Shown one piece after another: positions 1-7,067 of a stretch of DNA of 64,000 nucleotides. The stretch comes from Bdellovibrionales bacterium (lineage in GTDB: Bacteria; Bdellovibrionota; Bdellovibrionia; Bdellovibrionales; UBA1609), in contig DAIDIG010000005.1 of the NCBI GenBank assembly GCA_027459485.1, forward strand, positions 90,222 through 154,221, written 5' to 3'. Within the stretch, counting starts at the first letter, position 1. The number at the start of each line of letters is the position of its first letter. A program made the translations under genes and the position numbers. The notes below the pieces were generated by a model. It ran no database searches. It was not told where the DNA came from and was given only the letters and a program-made list of their open reading frames with translations.

Positions 1-379
1 TGAGGCGCGCGCGCTCGACGATTTCAAAATACGTTGGTACGCTGAGGCAGCCTTCGTTGTACGTGATCTTGCCTTCTTTTCGTTTCACAACCGGGTTAAA
101 CAATATCAGCGGTTGGGTGACGCTTTTTTCGAGTTCCGACACGCCGAGCTCGCCGCGCACTTCTTTTTCGTCTTCGTTTTCAGGCCTTCGGGTGTCGACC
201 ACAATCAGGCGGATCTGCCGGTTGATTTGCGCCGCCGCGAGGCCAATCCCGCGAAAATCGTACATCGTCTCGAGCATATCTTGGGCGAGCTGCGCGTATT
301 CGGGGGTGATCTTATCGACCGCCTTGCACTTCTTGCGCAGATTAGGGTCCGGGAATTTCAAAACCTCAAGCTTCGCCAT
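1..379 (-). CDS. def: Peptide deformylase (partial, 3' end beyond left edge)
   Basis: Removes the N-formyl group from nascent proteins in the cytoplasm; metal-dependent hydrolase. The translation starts MAKLEVLKFPDPNLRKK and carries motif 1 (GIGLAAAQ, about residues 45-52) and motif 2 (EGCLSVP), whose Cys is a metal ligand. The third motif (HExxH) lies outside the window, so the gene is truncated by the window and not by mutation. The start ATG is at 377-379. It is divergent from the exported protein at 531. The family assignment is secure from the two motifs. Confidence 0.95.
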   Translation of the reverse strand, partial: MAKLEVLKFPDPNLRKKCKAVDKITPEYAQLAQDMLETMYDFRGIGLAAAQINRQIRLIVVDTRRPENEDEKEVRGELGVSELEKSVTQPLILFNPVVKRKEGKITYNEGCLSVPTYFEIVERARL

Positions 380-472
380 GAAAACAGTCTACCAAATCGG
401 CACAAGGCGGTCAAAACGTGCGCAAAGGAAGGCAAGTACGACGTAGTCGTCCGACTAGAATTGGCACGCATA

Positions 473-501
473 TTGATTGTGCAATCGGGTTATGTTGTAA
501 A
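473..501 (+). promoter_or_regulatory. Possible sigma-70 promoter for the exported protein at 531
   Basis: TTGATT (473-478) and TGTAAA (496-501) are separated by 17 bases, about 30 bases before the start codon of the next gene. Each hexamer matches consensus at four positions or more. This is a sequence match only. Confidence 0.35.
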
Positions 502-530
502 ATCGAGTTTGAGCTGATTTGGGAGTAATG

Positions 531-1565
531 ATGAAGAGGTTTTTTTTCGAAAATTGTCGCTGGCCACGAAAAATCTGCCTGGTCCTTATGACAATTGCGA
601 TCGGGTGCGCTTCTTATGGGGTTACGACAAAAAGGGACGCATTTTTGCCAAACAAAAGGGTGACTGGAGTTGTTTATATTCCAGAAATTAACCGCAGTGT
701 TCACTATACGAAAGATTTTACGACTAAACAGTATATTATCGACTATCGTGATTTAGCAGACGTGAAACTTCAAATGCGCCCAATTGAAGTTAGTAAGTGT
801 TCCGCTTGGTACAATCGCGCCAAACCTTTGAATCGACTGGATGGAATGTGGGATTTTTTTCAGCGATCGAAAGTTCGATTTCATTTAAAGGTATTTCGAA
901 TGAATCCAACTGCCATTTCAAATGCATTCGGACCGGGCTGGAAAAACGCAGGCTATCTGGGCGGCAATATAAAGATTGGCTTCGTCTGGAAACGAAATTC
1001 CATAACCCAATCGTGGGGCCCGAGACTCGTATCTAAGGTCGAAGAGTATGTTCAAAATTTATTCGTAGCGCCGCCTACCCTTTCAACTATAGCAGACAAT
1101 GGAGAAGCTGACTTTATGGTGCAAAACTCACCATTTGTATGCGACATTCTTGATAACAAAGTCGCATTGACTCTTACATTCCAGGGTTACCAGCAGGTCT
1201 ATTTTGGCTTGATTCCAAACGTTGACCCACAACAGATCGTCGCTGTTAGTCGACTCGTGGTCCATGAATATGATCGTTTGAAAGCTATTGACGGAAATTT
1301 CATTTCAGATGACTTCTGGACGCAACAAGTGCAAAGCGGAGGATTGCTTGGAATTGCTTTGCATCGTGTCGGCATGGCGCAAACGGTGTTTGATTCTGGA
1401 ATGTACACAGATCTTAGCAACGATATATTTAAAAACGGAACCGATCAGCCAAGAGTTTTGTCGCGCCAACAGGCAAGTAAACTACTTAAGAGATCCATTC
1501 AGTTCAGTATTCACAATGAGAACTTTACTTTTACTCGCAATTTGACGTCTGCGGTGTCGAGGTGA
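531..1565 (+). CDS. Exported protein of unknown function
   Basis: I do not recognise the family. The 344-residue product begins with a basic stretch (MKRFFFENCRWPRK) followed by a hydrophobic segment ending in AIGCASYG. This looks like a Sec signal, possibly a lipoprotein signal with Cys near residue 25, although the lipobox is not ideal. No further membrane segments or catalytic motifs are apparent. ATG 531 is preferred over the adjacent ATG 528 because GGGAG at 521-525 is then five bases away. The gene is visibly richer in A+T than lptG and the genes that follow. The lipoprotein gene at 1570 starts four bases after its stop, so the two form an operon. Confidence 0.7.
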   Translation: MKRFFFENCRWPRKICLVLMTIAIGCASYGVTTKRDAFLPNKRVTGVVYIPEINRSVHYTKDFTTKQYIIDYRDLADVKLQMRPIEVSKCSAWYNRAKPLNRLDGMWDFFQRSKVRFHLKVFRMNPTAISNAFGPGWKNAGYLGGNIKIGFVWKRNSITQSWGPRLVSKVEEYVQNLFVAPPTLSTIADNGEADFMVQNSPFVCDILDNKVALTLTFQGYQQVYFGLIPNVDPQQIVAVSRLVVHEYDRLKAIDGNFISDDFWTQQVQSGGLLGIALHRVGMAQTVFDSGMYTDLSNDIFKNGTDQPRVLSRQQASKLLKRSIQFSIHNENFTFTRNLTSAVSR

Positions 1566-1569
1566 TCAC

Positions 1570-1950
1570 ATGAAAAAAGTATTGGTCGGGCTTTTTGCTT
1601 TTGCGCTGATGGGATGTTCTCAAGGCAGCCACCAACCCAACGCCGCAAACGGTACTCAATTCAAATACCAGGCAAACGCTTGCCCGGCCCAAAATCTTAC
1701 AGAGGATCAATTTAATCGAGTAGTGATGGATACACAAGTGCCGGATCCGTTTGTGGTTGGAGCAGACCCGGACGAGGCGGCGGCCCGATTAGCGGTATCA
1801 TTGTTGATGTCTGGAGTGACCGAGTCTACTCTTTTGAGCTCTATTAAAAACGGCAATTTTGCGGTAATTATGACCTGGATAGCTGACGATCCGAGACAAG
1901 CGCTGGCAAACTTAAGTAAAATCTCACAATGCCAAATGAAATATCTTTAG
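1570..1950 (+). CDS. Small putative lipoprotein
   Basis: The 126-residue product has a classic type II signal: MKK, a hydrophobic core, then the lipobox LMGC with Cys at residue 16. It is therefore expected to be lipid-anchored in the cell envelope. The mature part contains only two further Cys residues, is helical in appearance, and matches no family that I recognise. It follows the exported protein at 531 by four bases, which implies co-transcription and perhaps a joint envelope role. Function unknown. Confidence 0.75.
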   Translation: MKKVLVGLFAFALMGCSQGSHQPNAANGTQFKYQANACPAQNLTEDQFNRVVMDTQVPDPFVVGADPDEAAARLAVSLLMSGVTESTLLSSIKNGNFAVIMTWIADDPRQALANLSKISQCQMKYL

Positions 1951-1991
1951 CTGGGGCAGTTTAGAAAAGCTTAGATGAACGTTATCTTAAA

Positions 1992-2014
1992 AAAGCGGTC
2001 AAAAGACCCAGCTA
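1992..2014 (+). repeat. Solitary left-arm copy of the palindromic repeat
   Basis: AAAGCGGTCAAAA is followed by gac and then CCAGCTA. This nearly repeats the left arm of the full repeat at 2061-2084 (AAAGCGGTCAAAA-cgtt-CCAGCTA), 69 bases downstream. No matching right arm follows it, so it looks like a truncated or decayed copy. Confidence 0.6.
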
Positions 2015-2059
2015 AACGCAAGCGTAAAACGATCAAAATGGCTCAGCCACTAAAAAGTT

Positions 2060-2183
2060 TAAAGCGGTCAAAACGTTCCAGCTACTAGGCGCTAGGAGCG
2101 AACGAGTGAGGCGTATGTACTCAATACGCCGCAATGAAGTGAGCGACGACGCAACGACGTAGATGGACGTTTTCACCGCTTTA
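2060..2183. repeat. Long imperfect palindromic repeat, copy 1
   Basis: The outer arms are TAAAGCGGTCAAAACGT at the left and ACGTTTTCACCGCTTTA at the right; they are inverted complements apart from one mismatch. Inside them is a central hairpin, GGCGTAT / ATACGCC. The interior shares GAGCGA, AGTGAGCG, GCAACG and GTAGATGG blocks with the copies at 13339 and 52599. The right arm overlaps the last codons of lptG. Function unknown; the element could act as a transcript 3' structure or as a REP-like mobile palindrome. Confidence 0.8.
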
Positions 2184-3252
2184 GTCTGACAAGGGCGGCG
2201 GTGGCGGCTCCGCCCATGAGCACATCCGGCCCCCACGCTGCCACCAGCGGCGGCAAAACACCGTGCTTCCCCATCGCGAGAGATGCGCTGTAAAAAACCC
2301 AGTAAATAAACGCGATGCCGACGCACAAACCGATATTGAGCATATTGCCGCCGGCTCGCGCGCGCTGAATGGTGAACGGGATGCCCATGAGCGAAAGCAC
2401 AAGCCCCGCGAAAGCAAACGACATCTTCGCATAAAGGTCGACTTCGTAGCCGAGGGTGTCCATCCCCGCATCTTTGTTTTTATGTATAAAGCTTTGCAGT
2501 TGCGAACTCGAAAGGGTTTGGCTGTCGGGAGGGTTGGCGCTGAAATCGGCCAAATCTTCGCCGACCGTCAGAGTTTTATTTTTGAAAGTTTTGGTGAGCG
2601 GAAAGCTCGACTCTTTCGCGAAAAGCGTGACCGACCCGTCGTGTAGATGCCAGGTCATTTTATCCATTTTCACCGATTTCGCTTTGATTAACTGAACGAG
2701 ATCCCACGCGCTGTTGAAATAGTAAAGCGTGATACCTTGAGCGGATCGGTTGGCCGCGTTCAAGTATGAAATATTAAAAATTGTATTCTCAGAGCGGTAC
2801 CAAATTTTATTTTTTTCAACAGTTGAATAAAGCCCCGGCGTTTTTTCGAGGTCCACGTAGTATACGTAACTCATTTTTTGCGCGACATACGGCACGATAT
2901 GGTCGCCAACCCAATACGTGAGCATGCACATCACTGTGAGGCACGACAGCACCGGTAAACTGATGCGCGCCAAACTGTAACCAAGGCTATAAAGCGCCGT
3001 GAGCTCGTTATTGCGGCTGAGCGAAGACATTGTGAACATTGTGCCGACCATGCCCCCGACCGGCAGCAGTTGATACACAATAATCGGCAAATAGTATTTG
3101 TAATACTGGATCATCACATCGGTCGACGCGTGAAACCGCATGGAGGTCGACGTGTAATCGATACCGAAATAAATAACCGTGAAGACGATGACACCCGCCA
3201 CAAAATACGAGAAAAAATTTTTTGCCAAGTAGCGGTCGACGATAGTGAACAT
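2173..3252 (-). CDS. lptG: LPS export ABC transporter permease LptG (YjgP/YjgQ family)
   Basis: Inner-membrane permease of the LptB2FG complex, which extracts lipopolysaccharide from the inner membrane and feeds it to the periplasmic bridge. The 359-residue product has the family architecture: three N-terminal membrane segments (from about residue 12), a periplasmic jellyroll-like middle (about 130-270), and three C-terminal segments around SFAFAGLVLSLMGIPF and GIAFIYWVFYSASLAMG. Family length is normal. LptF and LptG are paralogues; LptG is favoured because of the PVGGMVGT segment and the length, but LptF cannot be excluded. The last four codons lie inside palindromic repeat copy 1. The start region overlaps the upstream part of the divergent response regulator, so the two share a regulatory region. 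Confidence 0.88.
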   Translation of the reverse strand: MFTIVDRYLAKNFFSYFVAGVIVFTVIYFGIDYTSTSMRFHASTDVMIQYYKYYLPIIVYQLLPVGGMVGTMFTMSSLSRNNELTALYSLGYSLARISLPVLSCLTVMCMLTYWVGDHIVPYVAQKMSYVYYVDLEKTPGLYSTVEKNKIWYRSENTIFNISYLNAANRSAQGITLYYFNSAWDLVQLIKAKSVKMDKMTWHLHDGSVTLFAKESSFPLTKTFKNKTLTVGEDLADFSANPPDSQTLSSSQLQSFIHKNKDAGMDTLGYEVDLYAKMSFAFAGLVLSLMGIPFTIQRARAGGNMLNIGLCVGIAFIYWVFYSASLAMGKHGVLPPLVAAWGPDVLMGGAATAALVRLKR

Positions 3253-3298
3253 AGCCCCTCAACTTGACTCTACACCCGATTCGATGTTGACTCGAACT

Positions 3299-4252
3299 AT
3301 GGCTTTGCGCGTCTTACTTGCCGATGAAAGTGTCACCATCAAGAAGGTTTTTCAGGTGGCGCTCCAAGACTTCCATCCTGAAGTGACAGCCGTCACGATC
3401 GGGAGCGACGTCGTCACCGTCGCCGAACGCGTGAAGCCCGACATCATCTTCGTCGATGTGCTTTTGCAGAAGAAAAACGGCTACGATGTCTGCCGCGAAA
3501 TCAAAAGTGCGGCAGCACTCGCGGCGACCCCGGTCGTTCTCATTTGGAGCGGTTTTATGGAACTCGACAAACAGAAGTTTCAAGCCTCCGGCGCCAATGA
3601 TCACCTTGAAAAGCCGTTCGATGCGCAGAGACTCCGTGACGTTGTCACAAAACTCGTCGCGAAGGCGAAAAGCCAACCCGTTGCGCCGTTTTTGACGATG
3701 CCGAAGCTGCCTGAATTTGATGAAAGTCGCCCCGCCGAACAACCGGCAAGCAACAACTGGTCGATGGAAAGCTTTGAGCCGCCGCCATTGGTTTTGAACG
3801 ACGCGCCCGACGAATTCGCGTCGGTCAGTCTATCGGGCCGAAGTTCGATCCGCCCGCCGATTCACCCGGCAACCCAAGCTCCCGCGCAAGTGGATGAAAG
3901 CGAAGATGACGGGATGTGGGTGCAAAAAACTCTCACAAAACCGAAAGCCGCCGCAGAACCGGCGCCTGTGGACGATGGCAGTTTTGTCGAACTCAATCTC
4001 GATGAAACTGATGATGCACCCTCGGCTTCAATTTCAACGAGAACGTCGTCGGCCAGCAGTGCACCTGTAGCGCCTGCGGTCGCGGCACCCGGCGGGCTTA
4101 CCGAAAAGCAGCTCATCGAAATTATTCGCGGGCAAGCTGCTGAGGTCATCGAGAAAGTGGTTTGGCAGGTGCTGCCCGAAGTGGCCACTCGAATTGTCGA
4201 ACGAGAACTCGCCAGACTGCTCGAAGAGCGGGGTTTCGACCGCGAAACATGA
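3299..4252 (+). CDS. Response regulator with receiver domain and C-terminal helical motif
   Basis: The N-terminal CheY-like receiver spans residues 1-120. It has the acidic pocket D9/E10, phospho-acceptor D53 (IIFVDVLLQ), S84 and conserved K105 (LEKPFD). Residues 125-265 are a Pro/Ala/Ser/Asp-rich linker. The last 50 residues form an amphipathic helix region (LTEKQLIEIIRG, then EVIEKVVWQVLPE) of a type I recall from deltaproteobacterial polarity and motility regulators. No DNA-binding domain or enzymatic output domain is visible, so output through protein interaction is inferred. ATG 3299 is chosen because the receiver begins immediately; ATG 3284 is in frame. The stop overlaps the nadC start in ATGA, so the regulator is coupled to cofactor genes. 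Confidence 0.8.
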   Translation: MALRVLLADESVTIKKVFQVALQDFHPEVTAVTIGSDVVTVAERVKPDIIFVDVLLQKKNGYDVCREIKSAAALAATPVVLIWSGFMELDKQKFQASGANDHLEKPFDAQRLRDVVTKLVAKAKSQPVAPFLTMPKLPEFDESRPAEQPASNNWSMESFEPPPLVLNDAPDEFASVSLSGRSSIRPPIHPATQAPAQVDESEDDGMWVQKTLTKPKAAAEPAPVDDGSFVELNLDETDDAPSASISTRTSSASSAPVAPAVAAPGGLTEKQLIEIIRGQAAEVIEKVVWQVLPEVATRIVERELARLLEERGFDRET

Positions 4253-5085
4253 GCTCCCTATCAAAGTTTGTCGAAACCGCATTAAATGAAGACATCCCGA
4301 GCGGCGATATCACGACCGATAGCTTGCATTTAAATGAACTTGGCGGCCTCGCGCGCGTCATCGCCAAAGAGGATTTGGTATTATCCGGCCGAGCGGCTTT
4401 CGATGAAACGTTTCGTACTGTCAGCCCGGCCGTCAAAGTCGAGTGGCAATTCCCCGACGGAGCGTTCATTTTAAACGGCCAGACACTGTGTCTCATTCGC
4501 GGGCCCATTCACGCGATTTTAAAGGCCGAGCGCGTGGCACTGAATTTTTTAGGGCATTTATCAGGCATCGCAACACTCACCCGCTGCTTTGTCGAGCAAG
4601 TGAAACACACGAAAACCAAAATTCTCGACACGCGAAAAACGCTGCCGGGCTGGCGCGCGCTCGAAAAGGCGGCAGTGGTGCACGGCGGCGGCAAAAACCA
4701 TCGCCTGAATTTGAGTGATGGCGTTTTGATCAAAGAAAATCATATTCGTCTGGCGGGCGGCATAAAAAAAGCAGTCGAAAAAATTCGCAAGGAAAACAAC
4801 CTGCCGATCGAAGTCGAAGCGCGAACACTCGATGAAGTTCGCCTAGCGGCGGAGCTCGATGTGTGGCGCATTTTGCTCGATAATATGTCGAACGACGAAA
4901 TGCGCGATGCTTTGAAGCTCATCCATGCCGGCATAGAAACCGAAGCTTCGGGCAACATGACGGTCGAGCGCGTGCGCGGCGTTGCCGAACTCGGCGTTGA
5001 TTACATCAGCGTCGGGGCCATCACTCATTCGGCACCTTGTGCCGACGTTAGCTTGTTACTCGAAACTGTCGGGCCGACGCTATGA
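4249..5085 (+). CDS. nadC: Quinolinate phosphoribosyltransferase (nicotinate-nucleotide pyrophosphorylase, carboxylating)
   Basis: Converts quinolinate and PRPP to nicotinate mononucleotide, CO2 and pyrophosphate in de novo NAD synthesis. The 278-residue product has the family hallmarks: an N-terminal segment with EDIPSGDITTD, the LNFLGHLSGIAT segment, TRKTLPGWRALEKAAVVHGGGKNH with the substrate-binding Arg, Lys and His residues, IKENH, VEVEAR-like IEVEAR, and the C-terminal VDYISVGAITHSA. Length is typical. The start ATG overlaps the preceding stop (ATGA) and the stop overlaps the birA start (ATGA), giving a three-gene coupled operon. nadA and nadB are not in the window. Confidence 0.97.
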   Translation: MSSLSKFVETALNEDIPSGDITTDSLHLNELGGLARVIAKEDLVLSGRAAFDETFRTVSPAVKVEWQFPDGAFILNGQTLCLIRGPIHAILKAERVALNFLGHLSGIATLTRCFVEQVKHTKTKILDTRKTLPGWRALEKAAVVHGGGKNHRLNLSDGVLIKENHIRLAGGIKKAVEKIRKENNLPIEVEARTLDEVRLAAELDVWRILLDNMSNDEMRDALKLIHAGIETEASGNMTVERVRGVAELGVDYISVGAITHSAPCADVSLLLETVGPTL

Positions 5086-5837
5086 CGACTCCCACAAAAT
5101 TTAACGTGTACGAACTCACGCGCGAGTGGCTGGCCCAATCGCAAGTCGCATTTCTGGCGGAGGCATCCATCGCAAGCACCAGTGATCTGGCGAAGAACGA
5201 GGCCTTTAGCCGTGCTCTCGCGAATGAAAAAATCTATTTGACTGATATACAAACAAAAGGTCGCGGTCGCGGATCAAATACGTGGCTCACGCCACCTTCT
5301 GGCGACGCACTACTCATGACCTGGTCAACGAGGGTCGAGCATCCCGTGCAAGCCGTCACCGGCCCGCTTTTGGGTTTGGCTGTCTATCGCGCGCTCGCTC
5401 GGACGCTTTCGCTGCCACGCCTGAGCATCAAACCACCAAACGATATTTATTATGGACACAAAAAAATTCTCGGCATTCTCGCCGAAGCGCTTCAGCAAGG
5501 CGACCAGCATCATTTGATGGTCGGACTTGGCCTCAATGTCTTTTCATATCCGAAAGAAGTCGACATTGCCGGATGCCTCAATGATTGCCTCGGCGACGAT
5601 CACAGCCACACCGTCCAATTGACCGCTCAAGCTTGGCAAAAATTTCTCACGTCTCTTTTGCAAGAGCTCCGCGCCGCCGCGAGGGCCTCAACCGGCGCCA
5701 CGATGAACCGAGCACACTGCGATGAATTGTTAGCGGCGCTCAAACTCCACCCGAACGGCCAGCGGTATAGTGAAGTTTTGCCCAATGGCGATTTGCGAAT
5801 CACCTCTGGTCAAACGTTGTCTTGGCGCGACCTCTGA
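5082..5837 (+). CDS. birA: Biotin--[acetyl-CoA-carboxylase] ligase, no HTH domain
   Basis: Activates biotin with ATP and attaches it to the lysine of biotin carboxyl carrier protein. The 251-residue product shows the biotinyl-AMP loop QTKGRGRGSNTW (about 57-68), the catalytic-lysine strand IKPPNDIYYGHKKILGIL (a variant of KWPND), and GLGLNV. It begins directly with the catalytic domain and lacks the N-terminal winged helix of E. coli BirA, so it is a class I ligase that should not repress biotin genes. The C-terminal SH3-like part is short. Overlaps nadC by four bases. Confidence 0.93.
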   Translation: MTTPTKFNVYELTREWLAQSQVAFLAEASIASTSDLAKNEAFSRALANEKIYLTDIQTKGRGRGSNTWLTPPSGDALLMTWSTRVEHPVQAVTGPLLGLAVYRALARTLSLPRLSIKPPNDIYYGHKKILGILAEALQQGDQHHLMVGLGLNVFSYPKEVDIAGCLNDCLGDDHSHTVQLTAQAWQKFLTSLLQELRAAARASTGATMNRAHCDELLAALKLHPNGQRYSEVLPNGDLRITSGQTLSWRDL

Positions 5838-5849
5838 GGTAAAAATCAA

Positions 5850-6437
5850 ATGCTGGAGGCCGCCCCGCTTGGGCGCGTAAATCCGATGGCACTCTTGTAC
5901 ACACCTGATGTCGCGATGGGCACGCCGATGCCGACGTTCCAACTCAAAACCGTTGATGGCCGCGATTTCTCGTCGTCACAAATCAACAGCGCGCCCGCCA
6001 AAGTGATCGTGTTCATGTGCAACCACTGCCCGTACGTGAAAGCGATTGAATCGAGACTCATTGCGCTCGGGCGCGATCTCGATCTGCTCAAGGTGCCTCT
6101 GATCGGGATTTGCAGCAATGACCCGTCTGAGTACCCCGAAGACGCTCCCGCCGAATTGTTGAAACGCTGGCGCGAGCGCGAATATAGCTTTGAATATTTA
6201 ATCGACGAAACCCAAGATGTGGCACAGACATTTGGCGCCGTGTGCACGCCTGATTTTTTCGTTTATGACCGGGCCAATCGCCTCGCCTACCGCGGCCGCC
6301 TCGACGATTCGTGGAAGGACGCATCCAAAGTCACCCGCCGCGAGTTGAAGCTTGCCGTCGAAAAAATTCTAAAAGGCGAACCCGTGCCCGAGCAAAGCCC
6401 TTCGATGGGCTGTTCGATTAAATGGAAAAACGCCTAA
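5850..6437 (+). CDS. Thioredoxin-fold protein with CNHC active site (redoxin family)
   Basis: Cytoplasmic AhpC/TSA-Redoxin-like protein. Visible elements are the start of the fold (GTPMPTFQLKTVDGRDF), the redox motif C57-N-H-C60-PYV, the cis-Pro region VCTPDFFVYD, and the C-terminal PSMGCSIKW typical of this uncharacterised thioredoxin-like subfamily. No signal peptide is present. ATG 5850 is chosen because GAGGT at 5836-5840 is nine bases upstream; an internal ATG at 5886 has no such site. It follows birA by 12 bases and may belong to the same operon. The substrate is unknown; a disulfide or peroxide reductase role is inferred. Confidence 0.85.
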   Translation: MLEAAPLGRVNPMALLYTPDVAMGTPMPTFQLKTVDGRDFSSSQINSAPAKVIVFMCNHCPYVKAIESRLIALGRDLDLLKVPLIGICSNDPSEYPEDAPAELLKRWREREYSFEYLIDETQDVAQTFGAVCTPDFFVYDRANRLAYRGRLDDSWKDASKVTRRELKLAVEKILKGEPVPEQSPSMGCSIKWKNA

Positions 6438-6602
6438 GCAATTTCCGCATCAATTTGAAACAATTGAACTGAATTGTGCTCATCGCGTGTCTTAATTTGA
6501 ACTAGCCGCGACGTAAGTTCGCGGCCGTTCGACGGGTCTAGGAGCCCCTTCAAAAAGAATTCATCATTACGTGGTAAATTATTAGCGTGGGGGCGCCGAA
6601 AT

Positions 6603-7067
6603 ATGAGGGGCATGCGCATTGGTTTGACCGTTTTTTCATTAATGTTGGTTCTGTCTTTTTCGTCAGTTGCTTTGGCAACAATGGGTGAAAGCGCCACGAC
6701 CGTTCAAACCGACATGTCGCACCTTCAAGGTCACAATTTGCAGGTGACCTCGAACTCCGTTTACACGACCTATACATTTCAAGCGCGCGGCGACGTCATC
6801 AAAGAATTTGCCAACACCGACGGCGTGATTTTCGCTCTCACCTGGCGCGGCCGCGCACCGCTCAATATGAGGGGGATCTCAGGCAAGCATTACCAGGCCT
6901 ATCGCGCGATGCGCGCCATGCAACCGCACCTACATGTGCGCCATCCCATCATCGTGAAAACTCCTCTCATGACGGTTTATCGCGGCGGTCACATGCGAGA
7001 TTGGATGGGCCTAGCATATATGAAATCACTTGCGCCTTCGGGAGTGTCGGAGAGGGATCTTCGATGA
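6603..7067 (+). CDS. Exported DUF2844-like protein
   Basis: The 154-residue product has a clear Sec signal (MRGMRIGLTVFSLMLVLSFSSVALA, cleaved after ALA). The mature part has features of DUF2844: MGESATTVQTD near the N-terminus, SVYTTYTFQARGDVIKEFANTDGVIFALTWRGRAPLNM, then a Tyr/Arg/His-rich tail. I recall this family as paired with DUF3443 in Burkholderia-type genomes, and the next gene here is DUF3443-like and overlaps it in ATGA. The product is presumably periplasmic or secreted. Function unknown. Confidence 0.75.
   Translation: MRGMRIGLTVFSLMLVLSFSSVALATMGESATTVQTDMSHLQGHNLQVTSNSVYTTYTFQARGDVIKEFANTDGVIFALTWRGRAPLNMRGISGKHYQAYRAMRAMQPHLHVRHPIIVKTPLMTVYRGGHMRDWMGLAYMKSLAPSGVSERDLR

Noticed and set aside
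408..460. Fourth copy of the palindromic repeat upstream of def
   Set aside because: The decamer and CGT match the copy 1 arm, but no opposite arm or central hairpin follows.
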